Shown: positions 1 to 11,078, counted from the stretch's first letter. The stretch: DNA of 64,000 nucleotides from Streptomyces sp. WM4235 (GCF_001279725.1 NZ_LGDE01000001.1:203810-267809); one strand, 5' to 3'. The notes: generated from the sequence alone by a model not told the origin. Numbers and translations: made by a program.

Positions 1-114
1 GACGGTGACCGCGACCGCTGGTTCACCTCCGAGGAGGCCAAGGAGTACGGCCTCATCGACGAGATCATCTCGGCCGCGTCCAACGTTCCGGGCGGCGGCG
101 GCACCGGGGCCTGA
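1..114 (+). CDS. clpP1: ATP-dependent Clp protease proteolytic subunit ClpP1, C-terminal end
   Basis: The window opens inside a reading frame (frame 1) that ends at TGA 112-114 and encodes the last 37 residues of a ClpP subunit. The text reads [17 protein letters not shown], which matches the conserved ClpP C-terminal segment where E(A)xEYGLID precedes the end of the fold, followed by a Gly-rich tail. ClpP subunits form the double heptameric serine-protease chamber fed by ClpX or ClpC. The gene lies 53 bases before clpP2, as in the clpP1-clpP2 operon of Streptomyces, where the two paralogues are co-transcribed (family knowledge). The catalytic serine and histidine lie outside the window, so only identity by position and tail sequence can be given. 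Confidence 0.9.
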   Translation, partial: DGDRDRWFTSEEAKEYGLIDEIISAASNVPGGGGTGA

Positions 115-167
115 TCCCCGGCGAGCACCGTCAGTCCCCAGTCGACAGCCCGCAGAACGCCACCAGG

Positions 168-842
168 ATGGTGAACACCCAGATGCACATGAACAACCTC
201 TCTCCCGCGAGCGGCCTTTACACCGGCGCTCAGGTGGACAACCGCTACGTCATCCCGCGCTTCGTCGAGCGCACCTCGCAGGGCGTGCGCGAGTACGACC
301 CGTACGCGAAGCTCTTCGAGGAGCGCGTGATCTTCCTCGGCGTGCAGATCGACGACGCCTCCGCCAACGACGTGATGGCGCAGTTGCTGTGCCTGGAGTC
401 GATGGACCCGGACCGCGACATCTCGATCTACATCAACAGCCCCGGTGGCTCCTTCACCGCGCTGACGGCGATCTACGACACCATGCAGTTCGTGAAGCCG
501 GACATCCAGACGGTCTGCATGGGCCAGGCGGCCTCCGCCGCCGCAGTCCTGCTCGCCGCCGGCAGCCCCGGCAAGCGCATGGCCCTTCCGAACGCCCGTG
601 TGCTGATCCACCAGCCCTCCGGCGGCACCGGTCGCGAGCAGCTCTCCGACCTGGAGATCGCGGCCAACGAGATCCTGCGCATGCGTGACCAGCTGGAGAC
701 CATGCTGGCCAAGCACTCGACGACGCCGCTGGAGAAGATCCGCGACGACATCGAGCGCGACAAGATCCTGACGGCCGAGGACGCCCTGGCGTACGGCCTG
801 ATCGACCAGATCGTTTCCACCCGCAAGAGCAACGCGGTCTGA
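168..842 (+). CDS. clpP2: ATP-dependent Clp protease proteolytic subunit ClpP2
   Basis: This 224-residue serine protease subunit is of normal ClpP length. By alignment with E. coli ClpP the triad is Ser123 (in GQAASAA), His148 (in LIHQPSGG) and Asp198 (in IERDKIL). The oxyanion/handle motif INSPGGS lies at residues 90-95. It degrades unfolded or tagged proteins in the cytoplasm after unfolding by ClpX or another Clp ATPase. It follows clpP1 closely and precedes clpX by about 150 bases, so the three genes form the Clp locus. The first ATG at 168 is used; ATG codons at 183 and 189 are in frame and could be the real start because no strong ribosome site precedes any of them. The N-terminal residues are probably trimmed in the mature subunit, as is known for ClpP. 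Confidence 0.96.
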   Translation: MVNTQMHMNNLSPASGLYTGAQVDNRYVIPRFVERTSQGVREYDPYAKLFEERVIFLGVQIDDASANDVMAQLLCLESMDPDRDISIYINSPGGSFTALTAIYDTMQFVKPDIQTVCMGQAASAAAVLLAAGSPGKRMALPNARVLIHQPSGGTGREQLSDLEIAANEILRMRDQLETMLAKHSTTPLEKIRDDIERDKILTAEDALAYGLIDQIVSTRKSNAV

Positions 843-900
843 TCCTTGCCGCCAGTTGGCGTGGGCGTGTCGTCGGACGAGGCGATGTGAACCACGTCAA

Positions 901-921
901 GGGGGCCCCGCAGGGGCCCCC
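901..921 (+). terminator. GC-only hairpin between clpP2 and clpX
   Basis: A perfect 9-bp stem (901-909 with 913-921) closes a 3-base GCA loop. No T-run follows, as is usual for Streptomyces terminators. It probably ends or attenuates clpP1P2 transcripts before clpX; an alternative is an mRNA-processing hairpin. Confidence 0.55.
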
Positions 922-995
922 CGGCAAGGTACCGTCGGATATGAGGCACCAGGAGCGCTGAACCAGGCGTCTCCCAGGCGAAGGGGAAGCACCTC

Positions 996-2282
<1,287 letters not shown>

Positions 2283-2299
2283 CGGCAACGTAGTTGTGT

Positions 2300-2339
2300 G
2301 AAGGGGGCGCCCCGGCCGGTCGGCCGGGGCGCCCCCTTC
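2300..2339. terminator. bidirectional terminator between clpX and the convergent gene
   Basis: Bases 2300-2318 and 2321-2339 are perfect reverse complements (17 to 19 bp, effective 4-base loop). The stem starts GAAGGGGGCGCC and so leaves a short T-containing end on either strand. It sits between two gene 3' ends (2282 plus strand, 2364 minus strand), so it can serve both. Confidence 0.8.
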
Positions 2340-2363
2340 TTCACGTCGCGTGACGCGCTGAAC

Positions 2364-3329
2364 TCACTTCTTGACGCGGGAGGTGTTGTAGAGCTTCGCC
2401 GCGAGGTCGGCGTTCTGCTCCAGCGTGTAGCCCGTCTTGCCGCTCATCACGGCGGCGAAGTCGACCGTCGTGACGATGCCCACGGTGCTGAAGTCCCCCC
2501 AGATGCAGACGGGGGCGACGACCTCCTTGGGGCCGAGACCCGTGGTCTTCTTGGAACTGAGCTTGATCTCCTGGCACTTCATGACGGCGCCCTCGAACCC
2601 CTTCGGGCTGATCTCCTTGGGGGTGCCGATGAGTTCGGCCGTGGCGTCCTTGCTGCCCTTGGCCGCGTTGAGCTTCGCCAGGGCGAAGTAGCCGTCGATC
2701 GTCTTCTCGGGGCTCGCGATCTCGCCGTAGAAGCCCTGGAAGTCAATGGTCTTGATCGACAGGGGGTTGCTCGGGTCGCCGCTCTGGTAACCCATGCTCA
2801 CCTTGTTCGGGCCCTTGATGCCCGCGGCCTCGGCCTTCTGGCGTTCTTCGTCCGTGAACTCCGGCTTGTTGTACTTCGGGTTCTGCTTGAAGTCGTCCAC
2901 GTTCGCCGGGGCGACCAGCTTGTAGCCCTTGGTGTCGTCCGACACCGCGCCCGCGCCGCCGCTGCCCAGGAAGTACCAGGCGCCGCCCGCGACGGCCGCC
3001 ACCAGGACGACCGACAGGACGATCACGCCGGCCTTGGACTTCTTCGGCGGCTGCTGCGGCGGCATTGCGCCGTACGGCGGCTGCTGGGGAGGGACCCCCG
3101 GTTGCTGCGGGTAGCCGTAACCCTGCTGCTGCGGGGGCTGCTGGGGGTAGCCGGGCTGCTGCGGGTAACCCTGGGGGGCGCCCGGCGGAGGCGGCTGCTG
3201 CGGGTATCCGTAGCCGGGCTGCGGGGCCGGCTGGCCGTACGGGTTCGGCTGCTGCGGAGGCGGACCTCCGTAGGGCCCGGGCTGCTGCGGCTGCCCGCCG
3301 CCGTACGGTCCCGGCTGGTTGTAACTCAT
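2364..3329 (-). CDS. Pro/Gln/Tyr-rich single-pass membrane protein, function unknown
   Basis: The protein has 321 residues. Residues 1-95 are a low-complexity cytoplasmic tail made of repeated QQPG, YGGPP and YPQQP units. Residues 96-99 (KKSK) give a positive stop and residues 100-122 are one membrane helix ([20 protein letters not shown]). The remaining 200 residues are extracytoplasmic with two cysteines (in VMKCQEIK and APVCIWG) that could form a disulfide. ATG at 3329 follows GGGGGA at 7 bases. No enzymatic motif is recognised. Such Pro/Gln-rich tail plus single helix plus soluble domain proteins are common in actinobacteria and are usually left as hypothetical; a similar gene sits between clpX and valS in other Streptomyces, as far as I recall. 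It is divergent from valS. Confidence 0.85.
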   Translation of the reverse strand: MSYNQPGPYGGGQPQQPGPYGGPPPQQPNPYGQPAPQPGYGYPQQPPPPGAPQGYPQQPGYPQQPPQQQGYGYPQQPGVPPQQPPYGAMPPQQPPKKSKAGVIVLSVVLVAAVAGGAWYFLGSGGAGAVSDDTKGYKLVAPANVDDFKQNPKYNKPEFTDEERQKAEAAGIKGPNKVSMGYQSGDPSNPLSIKTIDFQGFYGEIASPEKTIDGYFALAKLNAAKGSKDATAELIGTPKEISPKGFEGAVMKCQEIKLSSKKTTGLGPKEVVAPVCIWGDFSTVGIVTTVDFAAVMSGKTGYTLEQNADLAAKLYNTSRVKK

Positions 3330-3511
3330 GACCGCGTCCCCCTTTAGGAACTTCTTATGTTGCTCTCATCCTGACGGAAGGACGGCGGGTTCCGGCCGCC
3401 GGGGCCCCAGGCGTTACGGAACCACGACGCCGACGCGGCCCCGAACCGCGCGATCGGCCGGAGAGCGGGCCGGGAGACGGAACGGATTCGTGGCCGGGGC
3501 GGCGCCGCCCG

Positions 3512-3517
3512 TATCCT
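3512..3517 (+). promoter_or_regulatory. -10 hexamer (TATCCT) of valS, leaderless type
   Basis: TATCCT ends 7 bases before the valS GTG at 3525, so transcription should start at or next to the start codon. No clear ribosome site lies upstream, which fits a leaderless mRNA. The -35 region is weak. Confidence 0.6.
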
Positions 3518-3524
3518 GTGCCCC

Positions 3525-6146
3525 GTGACCGAGAACACGCAGACACCCAGCGCCCCCACCTCCGACCTGCCGACCCAATACGCGCCGGCCGAGGTAGAGG
3601 GAGAGCTCTACGAGCGCTGGGTCGAGCGCGGTTACTTCACCGCCGATCCGGCGAGCGAGAAGCCGCCGTACACCATCGTCATCCCGCCGCCGAACGTCAC
3701 CGGCTCGCTCCACCTGGGACACGCCTTCCAGCACACGCTCATGGACGCCCTGACCCGCCGCAAGCGGATGCAGGGTTACGAGGCGCTGTGGCTGCCGGGC
3801 ATGGACCACGCCGGCATCGCCACCCAGAACAAGGTCGAGCAGCAGCTCGCCGAGGAGGGCAAGTCCCGCCACGACCTGGGCCGCGAGGAGTTCATCGAGC
3901 GCGTCTGGCAGTGGAAGGAAGAGTACGGCGGCAAGATCCTCGGTCAGATGCGTCGCCTCGGCGACGGCGTCGACTGGTCGCGTGAGCGCTTCACCATGGA
4001 CGAGGGCCTGTCCAAGGCCGTCCAGACCATCTTCAAGAAGCTCTACGACGACGGCCTGATCTACCGCGCCGAGCGCATCATCAACTGGTGCCCCCGCTGT
4101 CTGACCGCCATCTCCGACATCGAGGTGGAGTACCAGGACGACGCGGGCGAGCTGGTCTCGATCCGCTACGGCGAGGGCGAGGACAGCCTCGTCGTCGCGA
4201 CGACCCGCGCCGAGACGATGCTCGGTGACACCGCCGTGGCCGTCCACCCCGACGACGAGCGTTACAAGCACCTCGTCGGCACCCGGATCAAGCTTCCGCT
4301 GACCGACCGGACCATCCCGATCGTCGCCGACACGCACGTCGACCCGGAGTTCGGCACCGGCGCCGTCAAGGTGACGCCCGCGCACGACCCGAACGACTTC
4401 GCGATCGGGCAGCGCCACGGCCTCGAATCCATGACGATCATGGACGAGCGGGGCGTCATCACCGTCCACGGCCCCTTCCAGGGCCTGGACCGCTTCGAGG
4501 CCCGTTCGGCCGTCGTCGGCGCACTGCGCGAGCAGGGTCGGATCGTCGCCGAGAAGCGTCCGTACCAGCACTCCGTGGGGCACTGCTCCCGCTGCCGCAC
4601 CACCGTGGAGCCGCGCCTGTCGCTCCAGTGGTGGGTCGGCGTCAAGCCGCTCGCCACGGCGGCCGGTGACGCGGTCCGCGACGGGCGGGTCACCATCCAC
4701 CCGCGCGAGATGGAGAAGCGCTACTTCGACTGGGTCGACAACCTCAACGACTGGTGCATCTCGCGCCAGCTGTGGTGGGGCCACCGGATCCCGATCTGGT
4801 ACGGCCCGGAGGGCGAGATCGTCTGCGTCGGACCGGACGACGAGATCCCCACCGGCGAGGGCTGGACGCAGGACACCGACGTCCTCGACACGTGGTTCTC
4901 CTCCGGCCTGTGGCCGTTCTCCACGCTCGGCTGGCCGGAGAGGACCCCGGACCTGGAGAAGTTCTACTCCACCGACGTCCTGGTCACCGGCCACGACATC
5001 ATCTTCTTCTGGGTCGCCCGGATGATGATGTTCGGTTTGTACGCCATGGACGGCGAGGTCCCCTTCAAGACGATCGCGCTGACCGGCCTGGTCCGTGACG
5101 AGCGCGGCAAGAAGATGTCGAAGTCCTTCGGCAACGTCGTCGACCCGCTGGACTGGATGGACAAGTACGGCTCCGACGCCGTCCGGTTCACCCTCGCCAA
5201 GGGCGCCAACCCCGGCACCGACGTCCCGATCGGCGAGGACTGGGTCCAGGCGTCCCGGAACTTCGCCAACAAGATCTGGAACGCGACCCGCTTCGCCCTG
5301 ATGAACGGCGCCACCGTCGAGGGCGAGCTGCCGGCCCCCGAGCAGATGTCGGCGACCGACCGCTGGATCCTGTCGCGGCTGAACAAGACCGTCGAGCAGG
5401 TGGACGCGTACTACGAGGATTTCCAGTTCTCGAAGCTCAGCGAGGCGCTCTACCACTTCGCGTGGGACGAGGTCTTCGACTGGTACGTCGAGCTGTCGAA
5501 GACGACGTTCTTCGCGGGCGGCGAGGGCGCCAAGGTCTCCGGCCGCGTCCTCGGCGAGGTCCTCGACGTCACGCTGCGCCTGCTGCACCCGGTGGTCCCC
5601 TTCGTCACCGAGACCCTGTGGACCACGCTCACCGGCGGCGAGTCCCTCGTCATCGCCGACTGGCCCAAGGACAGCGGCTTCCGCGACGAGGCCGCCGAGC
5701 GCGAGATCGAGAACCTCCAGGCCGTCGTCACCGAGGTCCGCCGCTTCCGCGCCGACCAGGGTCTCCAGCCGGGCCAGAAGGTCCCGGCCCGACTGGACCT
5801 GGCCGGTACCGCGCTGGCCGCGCACGAGGGTGCGATCCGGCAGCTGCTGCGCCTCCAGCCGGAGGGCGAGGACTTCAGCGCCACCGCGACCCTGCCGGTC
5901 GCCGGCGCCACCGTCGCGCTGGACCTGTCGGGCACCATCGACGTGGCCGCCGAGCGCAAGCGGCTGTCGAAGGACCTGGCCGCCGCGGAGAAGGAGAAGC
6001 AGCAGGCGGAGGGCAAGCTCGGCAACGAGGCCTTCCTGGCCAAGGCCCCCGACAACGTCGTGGACAAGATCAAGGGCCGGCTCGCCAAGGCGGAGTCGGA
6101 CATCACCCGGATCCAGGCCCAGCTGGGGACGCTGCCGCCCGCCTAG
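3525..6146 (+). CDS. valS: Valyl-tRNA synthetase
   Basis: This 873-residue class I aminoacyl-tRNA synthetase charges tRNA-Val. The HIGH signature is HLGH at 63-66 within [14 protein letters not shown], and KMSKS is at 530-534 (KKMSKSFGN). The CP1 editing domain lies between, with the threonine-rich [20 protein letters not shown] stretch typical of ValRS/IleRS editing sites. A C-terminal coiled-coil arm (about 805-870, rich in Lys, Glu and Ala) is specific to ValRS. GTG at 3525 is chosen because a -10 hexamer lies 7 bases upstream and no upstream in-frame start has a ribosome site. A terminator follows at 6167. Confidence 0.97.
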   Translation: MTENTQTPSAPTSDLPTQYAPAEVEGELYERWVERGYFTADPASEKPPYTIVIPPPNVTGSLHLGHAFQHTLMDALTRRKRMQGYEALWLPGMDHAGIATQNKVEQQLAEEGKSRHDLGREEFIERVWQWKEEYGGKILGQMRRLGDGVDWSRERFTMDEGLSKAVQTIFKKLYDDGLIYRAERIINWCPRCLTAISDIEVEYQDDAGELVSIRYGEGEDSLVVATTRAETMLGDTAVAVHPDDERYKHLVGTRIKLPLTDRTIPIVADTHVDPEFGTGAVKVTPAHDPNDFAIGQRHGLESMTIMDERGVITVHGPFQGLDRFEARSAVVGALREQGRIVAEKRPYQHSVGHCSRCRTTVEPRLSLQWWVGVKPLATAAGDAVRDGRVTIHPREMEKRYFDWVDNLNDWCISRQLWWGHRIPIWYGPEGEIVCVGPDDEIPTGEGWTQDTDVLDTWFSSGLWPFSTLGWPERTPDLEKFYSTDVLVTGHDIIFFWVARMMMFGLYAMDGEVPFKTIALTGLVRDERGKKMSKSFGNVVDPLDWMDKYGSDAVRFTLAKGANPGTDVPIGEDWVQASRNFANKIWNATRFALMNGATVEGELPAPEQMSATDRWILSRLNKTVEQVDAYYEDFQFSKLSEALYHFAWDEVFDWYVELSKTTFFAGGEGAKVSGRVLGEVLDVTLRLLHPVVPFVTETLWTTLTGGESLVIADWPKDSGFRDEAAEREIENLQAVVTEVRRFRADQGLQPGQKVPARLDLAGTALAAHEGAIRQLLRLQPEGEDFSATATLPVAGATVALDLSGTIDVAAERKRLSKDLAAAEKEKQQAEGKLGNEAFLAKAPDNVVDKIKGRLAKAESDITRIQAQLGTLPPA

Positions 6147-6166
6147 CAGCCGGCAGGGCACGGGCC

Positions 6167-6201
6167 AAGGCCCCCACACCGTCGAGCGGCGTGGGGGCCT
6201 T
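6167..6201 (+). terminator. valS terminator
   Basis: An 11-bp perfect stem (6167-6177 with 6191-6201, AAGGCCCCCAC) closes a 13-base loop and ends in CTT. It begins 21 bases after the valS stop. Confidence 0.75.
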
Positions 6202-6303
6202 CGCCGTACACCGCCCACGCCGACCCTGCCGGAAATCACCCCGAGTGCCACAAATCACTTCTTATGCCCCGTCACCTGATTCGATCGGGGCCGCTCACCA
6301 CGG

Positions 6304-7464
6304 ATGATGGGGGACATGCACGCCAAGCCCGTCGTCTCGGCGCTCCGCCAAGCCGTGGCCACCGGCCGCCGGCTCAGCGAGGGATGGGCCGGGTCTCCCC
6401 GGGCCATGGACGTCCTGACCGCCCTGAGCTGCCTCGCCCTGATGGCGCTGGACCTGCCGGGCCTGGCCGCCGCCGACAACTCGCTCAACGGCTGGATGGC
6501 CGCCGCCGTACTCACCGCGGGCTGCGCGAGCCTGCTGGTACGGCGCCGCATGCCCTGGCTCGCGTACCTCACCGCCCTGCTGTTCGTCGGGTGGCTGCAC
6601 GAGCTGACGCTGATCCAGTTCGCCCTGTACTCGGTCGGCCGCTACCGGGGCCGCCGGGCCGGAATCCTGGCCACCCTCGGGTACGTGGCCTTCGCGCTCG
6701 CGGTGTTCAGCATCCCGGGATGGCCCGAGCCGCGGGCGCAGAGCCTCAGCGCCTTCCTCGGCCTGGTCGTGCCGATCGGGGTGCTCGCCTCGGCCGTCGG
6801 GATCGCCGCGTACCGGCACGACCTGGTGCGGGAGCTCGACGTCCGGCGGGCCGAGTCGGCCGTCCTCCAGGCCGTGCAGCAGGAGCGCACCTCCGTCGCC
6901 CGGGACGTGCACGACTTCGTCGGGCGGGAGCTGACCCTGCTGACCGTGCGCTCCGAGGTGCTGTCGACGCGGGCGCGCGAGACGACGTACGCGAAGGACT
7001 TCGAGGAGCTGGCCGACACCGCGCGCCGAGCCCACCTGGTGCTGAACGAGATCATCGTGCAGCGCGGCGGACCGTCCGCGACCCCTGGTGTCGAGGGCCT
7101 GGCGGCGCTGGCGCAGGAGAGCGGACGGGCCGGTTCACCCGTCCGCCTGGTGATGGATCCCGAGGTGCACGAGGTGTCGCCGCTGCGCCAGGCGGCGGTC
7201 TACCGGGTGGTGCAGGAATGCCTCACCAACGCGGCCAAGCACGCCCGGGGCGAGACGATCGACGTGTCGATCGAGGCCGCCGGCCCGCACCTGCGGATCG
7301 CCGTCATCAACAGCCTCCCCGAGCGCACCCCGACCCGCGCCCCCGTCTCGGCGGGCTCGGGCACGGCGAGCATGTCCGAACGCGTGCGCAGCCTGGGCGG
7401 AACCCTGAAGGCGAAGCGGACCGACGAGTCGTACGTGGTGATCGCCACGCTGCCGCGCGGCTAG
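6304..7464 (+). CDS. Orphan sensor histidine kinase (HisKA_3 type)
   Basis: The 386-residue protein has four or five membrane helices in residues 30-175, then a DHp and ATPase region. The phospho-acceptor is His203 in RTSVARDVHDFVGREL, the HisKA_3/NarL-type pattern (R.ARDxHD). The N box is VVQECLTNAAKHA and a G box follows (GSGTASMSERVRSLGG). No response regulator is adjacent: the next gene is a convergent MreB-like actin. So its partner must be encoded elsewhere, or it acts alone. The GxGLxGM motif usual in this family reads GTASM here, so ATP-lid glycines are partly changed. ATG 6304 is used; ATG 6307 and 6316 are possible alternatives. Confidence 0.85.
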   Translation: MMGDMHAKPVVSALRQAVATGRRLSEGWAGSPRAMDVLTALSCLALMALDLPGLAAADNSLNGWMAAAVLTAGCASLLVRRRMPWLAYLTALLFVGWLHELTLIQFALYSVGRYRGRRAGILATLGYVAFALAVFSIPGWPEPRAQSLSAFLGLVVPIGVLASAVGIAAYRHDLVRELDVRRAESAVLQAVQQERTSVARDVHDFVGRELTLLTVRSEVLSTRARETTYAKDFEELADTARRAHLVLNEIIVQRGGPSATPGVEGLAALAQESGRAGSPVRLVMDPEVHEVSPLRQAAVYRVVQECLTNAAKHARGETIDVSIEAAGPHLRIAVINSLPERTPTRAPVSAGSGTASMSERVRSLGGTLKAKRTDESYVVIATLPRG

Positions 7465-7494
7465 GCCGCCCCTTTCGGATCCGCGGCCCGGCGG

Positions 7495-8544
7495 TCAGGC
7501 CTTGGCGGGGGACAGCAGGCCGTTCAGTGTGTCGAGGTCCTCGACGCACTTGCCCGACCCCAGTGCCACGCAGTCCAGCGGGGCGTCCGCGACGAACACC
7601 GGGATGCCGGTCGCGGAGGCCATGCGCAGGTCCAGGCCGGGAAGCAGGGCGCCGCCGCCGGTGAGGACGATGCCGTGCTCCATCACGTCGCCGGACAGTT
7701 CCGGCGGGCATTCCTCCAGGGTGCCGCGCACGGCGGCGATGATCGCCTCGACCGGTTCGTCGAGGGCGGCCCGTACGCCGACGACGGTCAGCTCCAGGGT
7801 CTTCGGCATTCCGCCGACCTTCTCGCGGCCCCGCACGGTGAAGGCGCCGGTCTCCAGCTCCGGCCGCTCCGGGACCGGCCAGGCCGAGCCGATGGCGACC
7901 TTGACGTCCTCGGCGGTGCGCTCGCCGATGAGCAGCCCGTGCTCCTTGCGGACGTGGTCCATGATGGCCGCGTCCAGTCGGTCCCCGCCGACCCGCAGCG
8001 ACCGGGCGGTGACGATGCCGCCGAGCGAGATGACGGCCACCTCGGTGGTTCCGCCGCCGATGTCGACCACCATGGAGCCGCGCGCCTCGGACACGGGCAG
8101 CCCGGCGCCGATCGCCGCCGCCATCGGCTCCTCGATCAGGTGCACGGTCTTGGCGCCGGCCCGGGTGGACGCCTGCACGATGGCCCGTCGTTCGACCGGG
8201 GTGACCCCGGACGGCACGCAGACCACCATGCGGGTGCGCGGCCGGCGGCCCGGGACGGCCTTGCGGACGAAGTGCCGGATCATCTCCTCGGCGGCCTCGT
8301 AGTCGCAGATCACCCCGCCCTGGAGGGGGCGGATCGCGGTGATGGAACCGGGGGTGCGGCCGATGGTCTCCTTGGCCTCGGTTCCGACGGCCAGCGCGGT
8401 GGTCGTACCGGCCTTCACGGCGACCACGGACGGCTCATTGAGGACGATTCCGTGGCCCCGGGCGTAGACGAGCGTGTTCGCGGTCCCCAGGTCGATCCCT
8501 ATGTCGCGGCTGGAATTCGTCTTGTTGCTGCTGGCCTGCGGCAT
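7495..8544 (-). CDS. MreB-like actin homologue (second copy, Mbl-type)
   Basis: This 349-residue protein has the MreB actin fold. Phosphate-1 motif [17 protein letters not shown] is at about 14-30, phosphate-2 is [19 protein letters not shown], and the adenosine motif is [14 protein letters not shown]. It is clearly a paralogue of MreB at 11408, sharing most core blocks, but has its own N-terminus (Ser/Asn-rich), a PGRRPRTRMVVCVPSGVTP block in place of the KRRYLARPR block, and a longer insert near PVPERPELE. In S. coelicolor the second MreB family member Mbl is, as I recall, not next to mreB, so a copy only 3 kb from mreB is notable. It is transcribed opposite to folC from a shared 117-base region (8545-8661). 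ATG 8544 follows GGAGATAGGGG. Confidence 0.9.
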   Translation of the reverse strand: MPQASSNKTNSSRDIGIDLGTANTLVYARGHGIVLNEPSVVAVKAGTTTALAVGTEAKETIGRTPGSITAIRPLQGGVICDYEAAEEMIRHFVRKAVPGRRPRTRMVVCVPSGVTPVERRAIVQASTRAGAKTVHLIEEPMAAAIGAGLPVSEARGSMVVDIGGGTTEVAVISLGGIVTARSLRVGGDRLDAAIMDHVRKEHGLLIGERTAEDVKVAIGSAWPVPERPELETGAFTVRGREKVGGMPKTLELTVVGVRAALDEPVEAIIAAVRGTLEECPPELSGDVMEHGIVLTGGGALLPGLDLRMASATGIPVFVADAPLDCVALGSGKCVEDLDTLNGLLSPAKA

Positions 8545-8649
8545 TTGTTCCCCTATCTCCTGCCCGCAAGGCTTGCATAACGATCCGGTCGCTTTGATCG
8601 CCCAAGGTCCCGAAACGGCCGGGCCGAAAGTCCCGGGGGTCCTCGTCCG

Positions 8650-8655
8650 TAGACT
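8650..8655 (+). promoter_or_regulatory. -10 hexamer (TAGACT) of folC, leaderless type
   Basis: TAGACT lies 6 bases before the folC GTG at 8662, in the 117-base divergent region shared with the MreB-like gene. Confidence 0.6.
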
Positions 8656-8661
8656 GGCCCT

Positions 8662-10200
8662 GTGAGTGAGCAGCAGCCCGAGAGCCATGGCCCCGACGAA
8701 CCGGGCCGCCCCTTCGACGGGATCGACGCGTTCGACCAGATCATCGCGGAGGAGTCCGACCGCGACGCCGACCTGGCGGTGATCGAGGCCGGCAGTCGCA
8801 CCCTGCGCGCACACGGCGGAGCGCCGCTGGGCGACCAGGTGCCCGCCGTCCCCACCGACCCGGAGGCGGCCAAGGCGCTGCAGGAGGTGGAGCAGGAGCT
8901 GGCCGGCCGCTGGGGCGAGACGAAGCTGGAGCCGTCCGTCTCGCGGATCGCCGCGCTGATGGACGTCCTGGGCGAGCCGCAGCGCGCGTACCCGTCCATC
9001 CACGTCACCGGCACCAACGGCAAGACCAGCACCGCCCGCATGATCGAGGCCCTGCTGAACGCCTTCGAACTGCGCACCGGCCGCTACACCAGCCCGCACG
9101 TGCAGTCGGTCACCGAGCGGATCAGCCTGGACGGGGCGCCGATCACCCCGGAGCGGTTCGTGGAGACCTACCACGACGTCAAGCCGTACGTGGAGATGGT
9201 CGACGCCGCCGAGGAGTACCGGCTGTCGTTCTTCGAGGTGCTCACCGGGATGGCTTACGCGGCCTTCGCGGACGCCCCCGTGGACGTGGCGGTCGTCGAG
9301 GTCGGCATGGGCGGTACCTGGGACGCCACCAACGTGATCGACGGCGTGGTCGCCGTGGTCACCCCGATCAGCCTCGACCACACCGACCGGCTCGGCTCCA
9401 CCCCCGGCGAGATCGCGCAGGAGAAGGGCGGCGTCATCAAGCAGGACGCCACCGTCATCCTGGCGCAGCAGCCGGTCGACGCGGCGCAGGTGCTGCTGAA
9501 GAAGGCCGTCGAGGTCGACGCGACCGTGGCCCGCGAGGGCATGGAGTTCGGGGTCGTCTCCCGCGAGGTGGCGGTCGGCGGCCAGATGCTGACCCTGCGC
9601 GGCGTGGGCGGCGAGTACGACGGCATCTTCCTCCCGCTGTACGGCGCCCACATGGCGCACAACGCGGCCGTGGCGCTGGCGGCGGTCGAGGCCTTCTTCG
9701 GGGTCGGCGCGGAGCACGCGCGGGAGCTGGACACGGACACCGTGCGCAAGGCCTTCGCCTCGGTGACCTCGCCGGGCCGCATGGAGGTCGTCCGGCGCAG
9801 CCCGACCGTGGTCCTGGACGCGGCCCACAATCCGGCGGGGGCCCGGGTGACCGCCGAGGCCGTCACCGAGGCATTCGGCTTCAGCCGGTTGATCGGGGTC
9901 ATGGCCGCCAGCGAGGGCAAGGACGTCAGGGGCGTCCTGGAGGCCTTCGAGCCGATCTTCGCGGAGATCGTGGTCACGGAGAACTCCAGCCACCGGGCGA
10001 TGTCGGCCGACGAGCTGGCGGGCGTGGCGGTGGAGGTCTTCGGGGCCGACCGGGTGCAGGTGGAGCCGAGGCTGGACGACGCCCTGGAGGCGGCGATCAC
10101 CCTGGCGGAGGAAGAGGCCGAATACGGCGGGGCCGGGGTCCTGGTGACCGGCTCGGTGATCACGGTGGGCGAGGCCCGCCTGCTGTTCAAGAGGGGCTGA
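8662..10200 (+). CDS. folC: Folylpolyglutamate synthase / dihydrofolate synthase
   Basis: The 512-residue Mur-ligase family enzyme joins glutamate to dihydropteroate or to folates. The ATP loop GTNGKT is at 117-122, followed by the substrate region YTSPHVQSVTERI and the second-domain motif VLDAAHNPAGA. About 75 extra N-terminal acidic residues precede the enzyme domain; this extension is normal for actinobacterial FolC. GTG 8662 is chosen because the -10 box TAGACT is 6 bases upstream. The stop is 4 bases before the next gene, so the two are co-transcribed. Confidence 0.95.
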   Translation: MSEQQPESHGPDEPGRPFDGIDAFDQIIAEESDRDADLAVIEAGSRTLRAHGGAPLGDQVPAVPTDPEAAKALQEVEQELAGRWGETKLEPSVSRIAALMDVLGEPQRAYPSIHVTGTNGKTSTARMIEALLNAFELRTGRYTSPHVQSVTERISLDGAPITPERFVETYHDVKPYVEMVDAAEEYRLSFFEVLTGMAYAAFADAPVDVAVVEVGMGGTWDATNVIDGVVAVVTPISLDHTDRLGSTPGEIAQEKGGVIKQDATVILAQQPVDAAQVLLKKAVEVDATVAREGMEFGVVSREVAVGGQMLTLRGVGGEYDGIFLPLYGAHMAHNAAVALAAVEAFFGVGAEHARELDTDTVRKAFASVTSPGRMEVVRRSPTVVLDAAHNPAGARVTAEAVTEAFGFSRLIGVMAASEGKDVRGVLEAFEPIFAEIVVTENSSHRAMSADELAGVAVEVFGADRVQVEPRLDDALEAAITLAEEEAEYGGAGVLVTGSVITVGEARLLFKRG

Positions 10201-10204
10201 GGGA

Positions 10205-10558
10205 ATGCGCACGCTCTGCGCGAGCACGCTGATCGGCGAGTTCTTCGTGATCGGTTTCGCGGGCCTGGTGGCCATGAAGGACCCGGACCTGACCCAGGCG
10301 ACCGTGTGGACGGTGTGCGGCGTCGCGATGCTGCTGTCGATCCTGCTGTGCGGGATGCTGTCGCGGCCCGGCGCGGTGCAGCTCGGATGGGCCCTTCAGG
10401 TGGGCCTGATCCTCAGCGGTTTCGTGGTGCCGACGATGTTCTTCCTCGGGGCGGTCTTCGCCGGCCTGTGGTGGTGCTCCGTGCACTACGGACGCCGCAT
10501 CGACGACGTGAAGGCCCGTTGGGCCGCCGCCCATCCGGAGCACGAGGCGCAGGCCTGA
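10205..10558 (+). CDS. DUF4233-type small membrane protein downstream of folC
   Basis: The 117-residue protein has four hydrophobic helices (about 8-25, 33-53, 60-78, 83-100) and a short charged C-terminus. The position directly after folC, 4 bases away, and the size and helix pattern match the DUF4233 family, which is found beside folC in actinobacteria. The function is unknown; the constant link to folC suggests a role near folate metabolism or merely a conserved operon. ATG 10205 overlaps the ribosome-site region of the folC end (GAGGGA, 4 bases). Confidence 0.85.
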   Translation: MRTLCASTLIGEFFVIGFAGLVAMKDPDLTQATVWTVCGVAMLLSILLCGMLSRPGAVQLGWALQVGLILSGFVVPTMFFLGAVFAGLWWCSVHYGRRIDDVKARWAAAHPEHEAQA

Positions 10559-10624
10559 GGTCACGGGTGCGTCACCCCTGGGCGGCCGGCACCCGGCGGG
10601 GCCGGTCCGGCCCCGGCGCACCTG

Positions 10625-10630
10625 TAGATT
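10625..10630 (+). promoter_or_regulatory. -10 hexamer (TAGATT) of ndk
   Basis: TGTAGATT ends 37 bases before the ndk ATG. Unlike the leaderless genes around it, ndk has a leader with an AAGGAG ribosome site at 10656-10661. Confidence 0.5.
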
Positions 10631-10667
10631 CGTCCCACCGCACCCGTTTGCCGCAAGGAGTTTCCAC

Positions 10668-11078
10668 ATGACCCAGCGCACGCTCGTCCTGCTCAAGCCC
10701 GACGCCGTCCGTCGTGGCCTGATCGGCGAGATCATCGGCCGCATCGAGCGGAAGGCCGGCTGGACCATTCCCGCGCTGGAGCTGCGCACGCTCGACCAGG
10801 AGACCCTGGAGGCGCACTACGGCGAGCACAAGGGCAAGCCGTTCTACGAGCCCCTCATGGGCTTCATGTCCGGCGGCCCGGTCGTCGCTCTCGTGGTCGA
10901 GGGCGAGCGCGTGATCGAGGGCGTTCGCGGCCTCGCCGGCCCGACCGACCCGATCGCCGCGGCGCCCGGCTCGATCCGCGGCGACTTCGGTTCCATCACC
11001 CGGGAGAACCTGATCCACGCCTCGGATTCCGAGGAGTCCGCGGAGCGCGAGCTGAAGCTGTTCTTCCCCGCGCTCTGA
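10668..11078 (+). CDS. ndk: Nucleoside diphosphate kinase
   Basis: The 136-residue enzyme moves the gamma phosphate from ATP to NDPs through a phospho-histidine. His117 in NLIHASDS is the active residue and RTLVLLKPDAV forms the first strand and nucleotide site (Lys10). Length is standard for bacterial Ndk. ATG 10668 follows AAGGAG at 6 bases. It sits between the folC pair and mreB and has its own promoter and terminator (11158-11184). Confidence 0.97.
   Translation: MTQRTLVLLKPDAVRRGLIGEIIGRIERKAGWTIPALELRTLDQETLEAHYGEHKGKPFYEPLMGFMSGGPVVALVVEGERVIEGVRGLAGPTDPIAAAPGSIRGDFGSITRENLIHASDSEESAERELKLFFPAL

Noticed and set aside
3414..6251. 945-residue open frame on the minus strand opposite valS
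   Set aside because: It is a shadow of valS: high-GC codon bias leaves the opposite frame open. No start signal, no domain, and Leu/Asp/Val-rich shadow composition.
8545..10275. minus-strand extension of the MreB-like frame across folC
   Set aside because: The frame stays open opposite folC only by composition; the real MreB-like start is ATG 8544 with a ribosome site.
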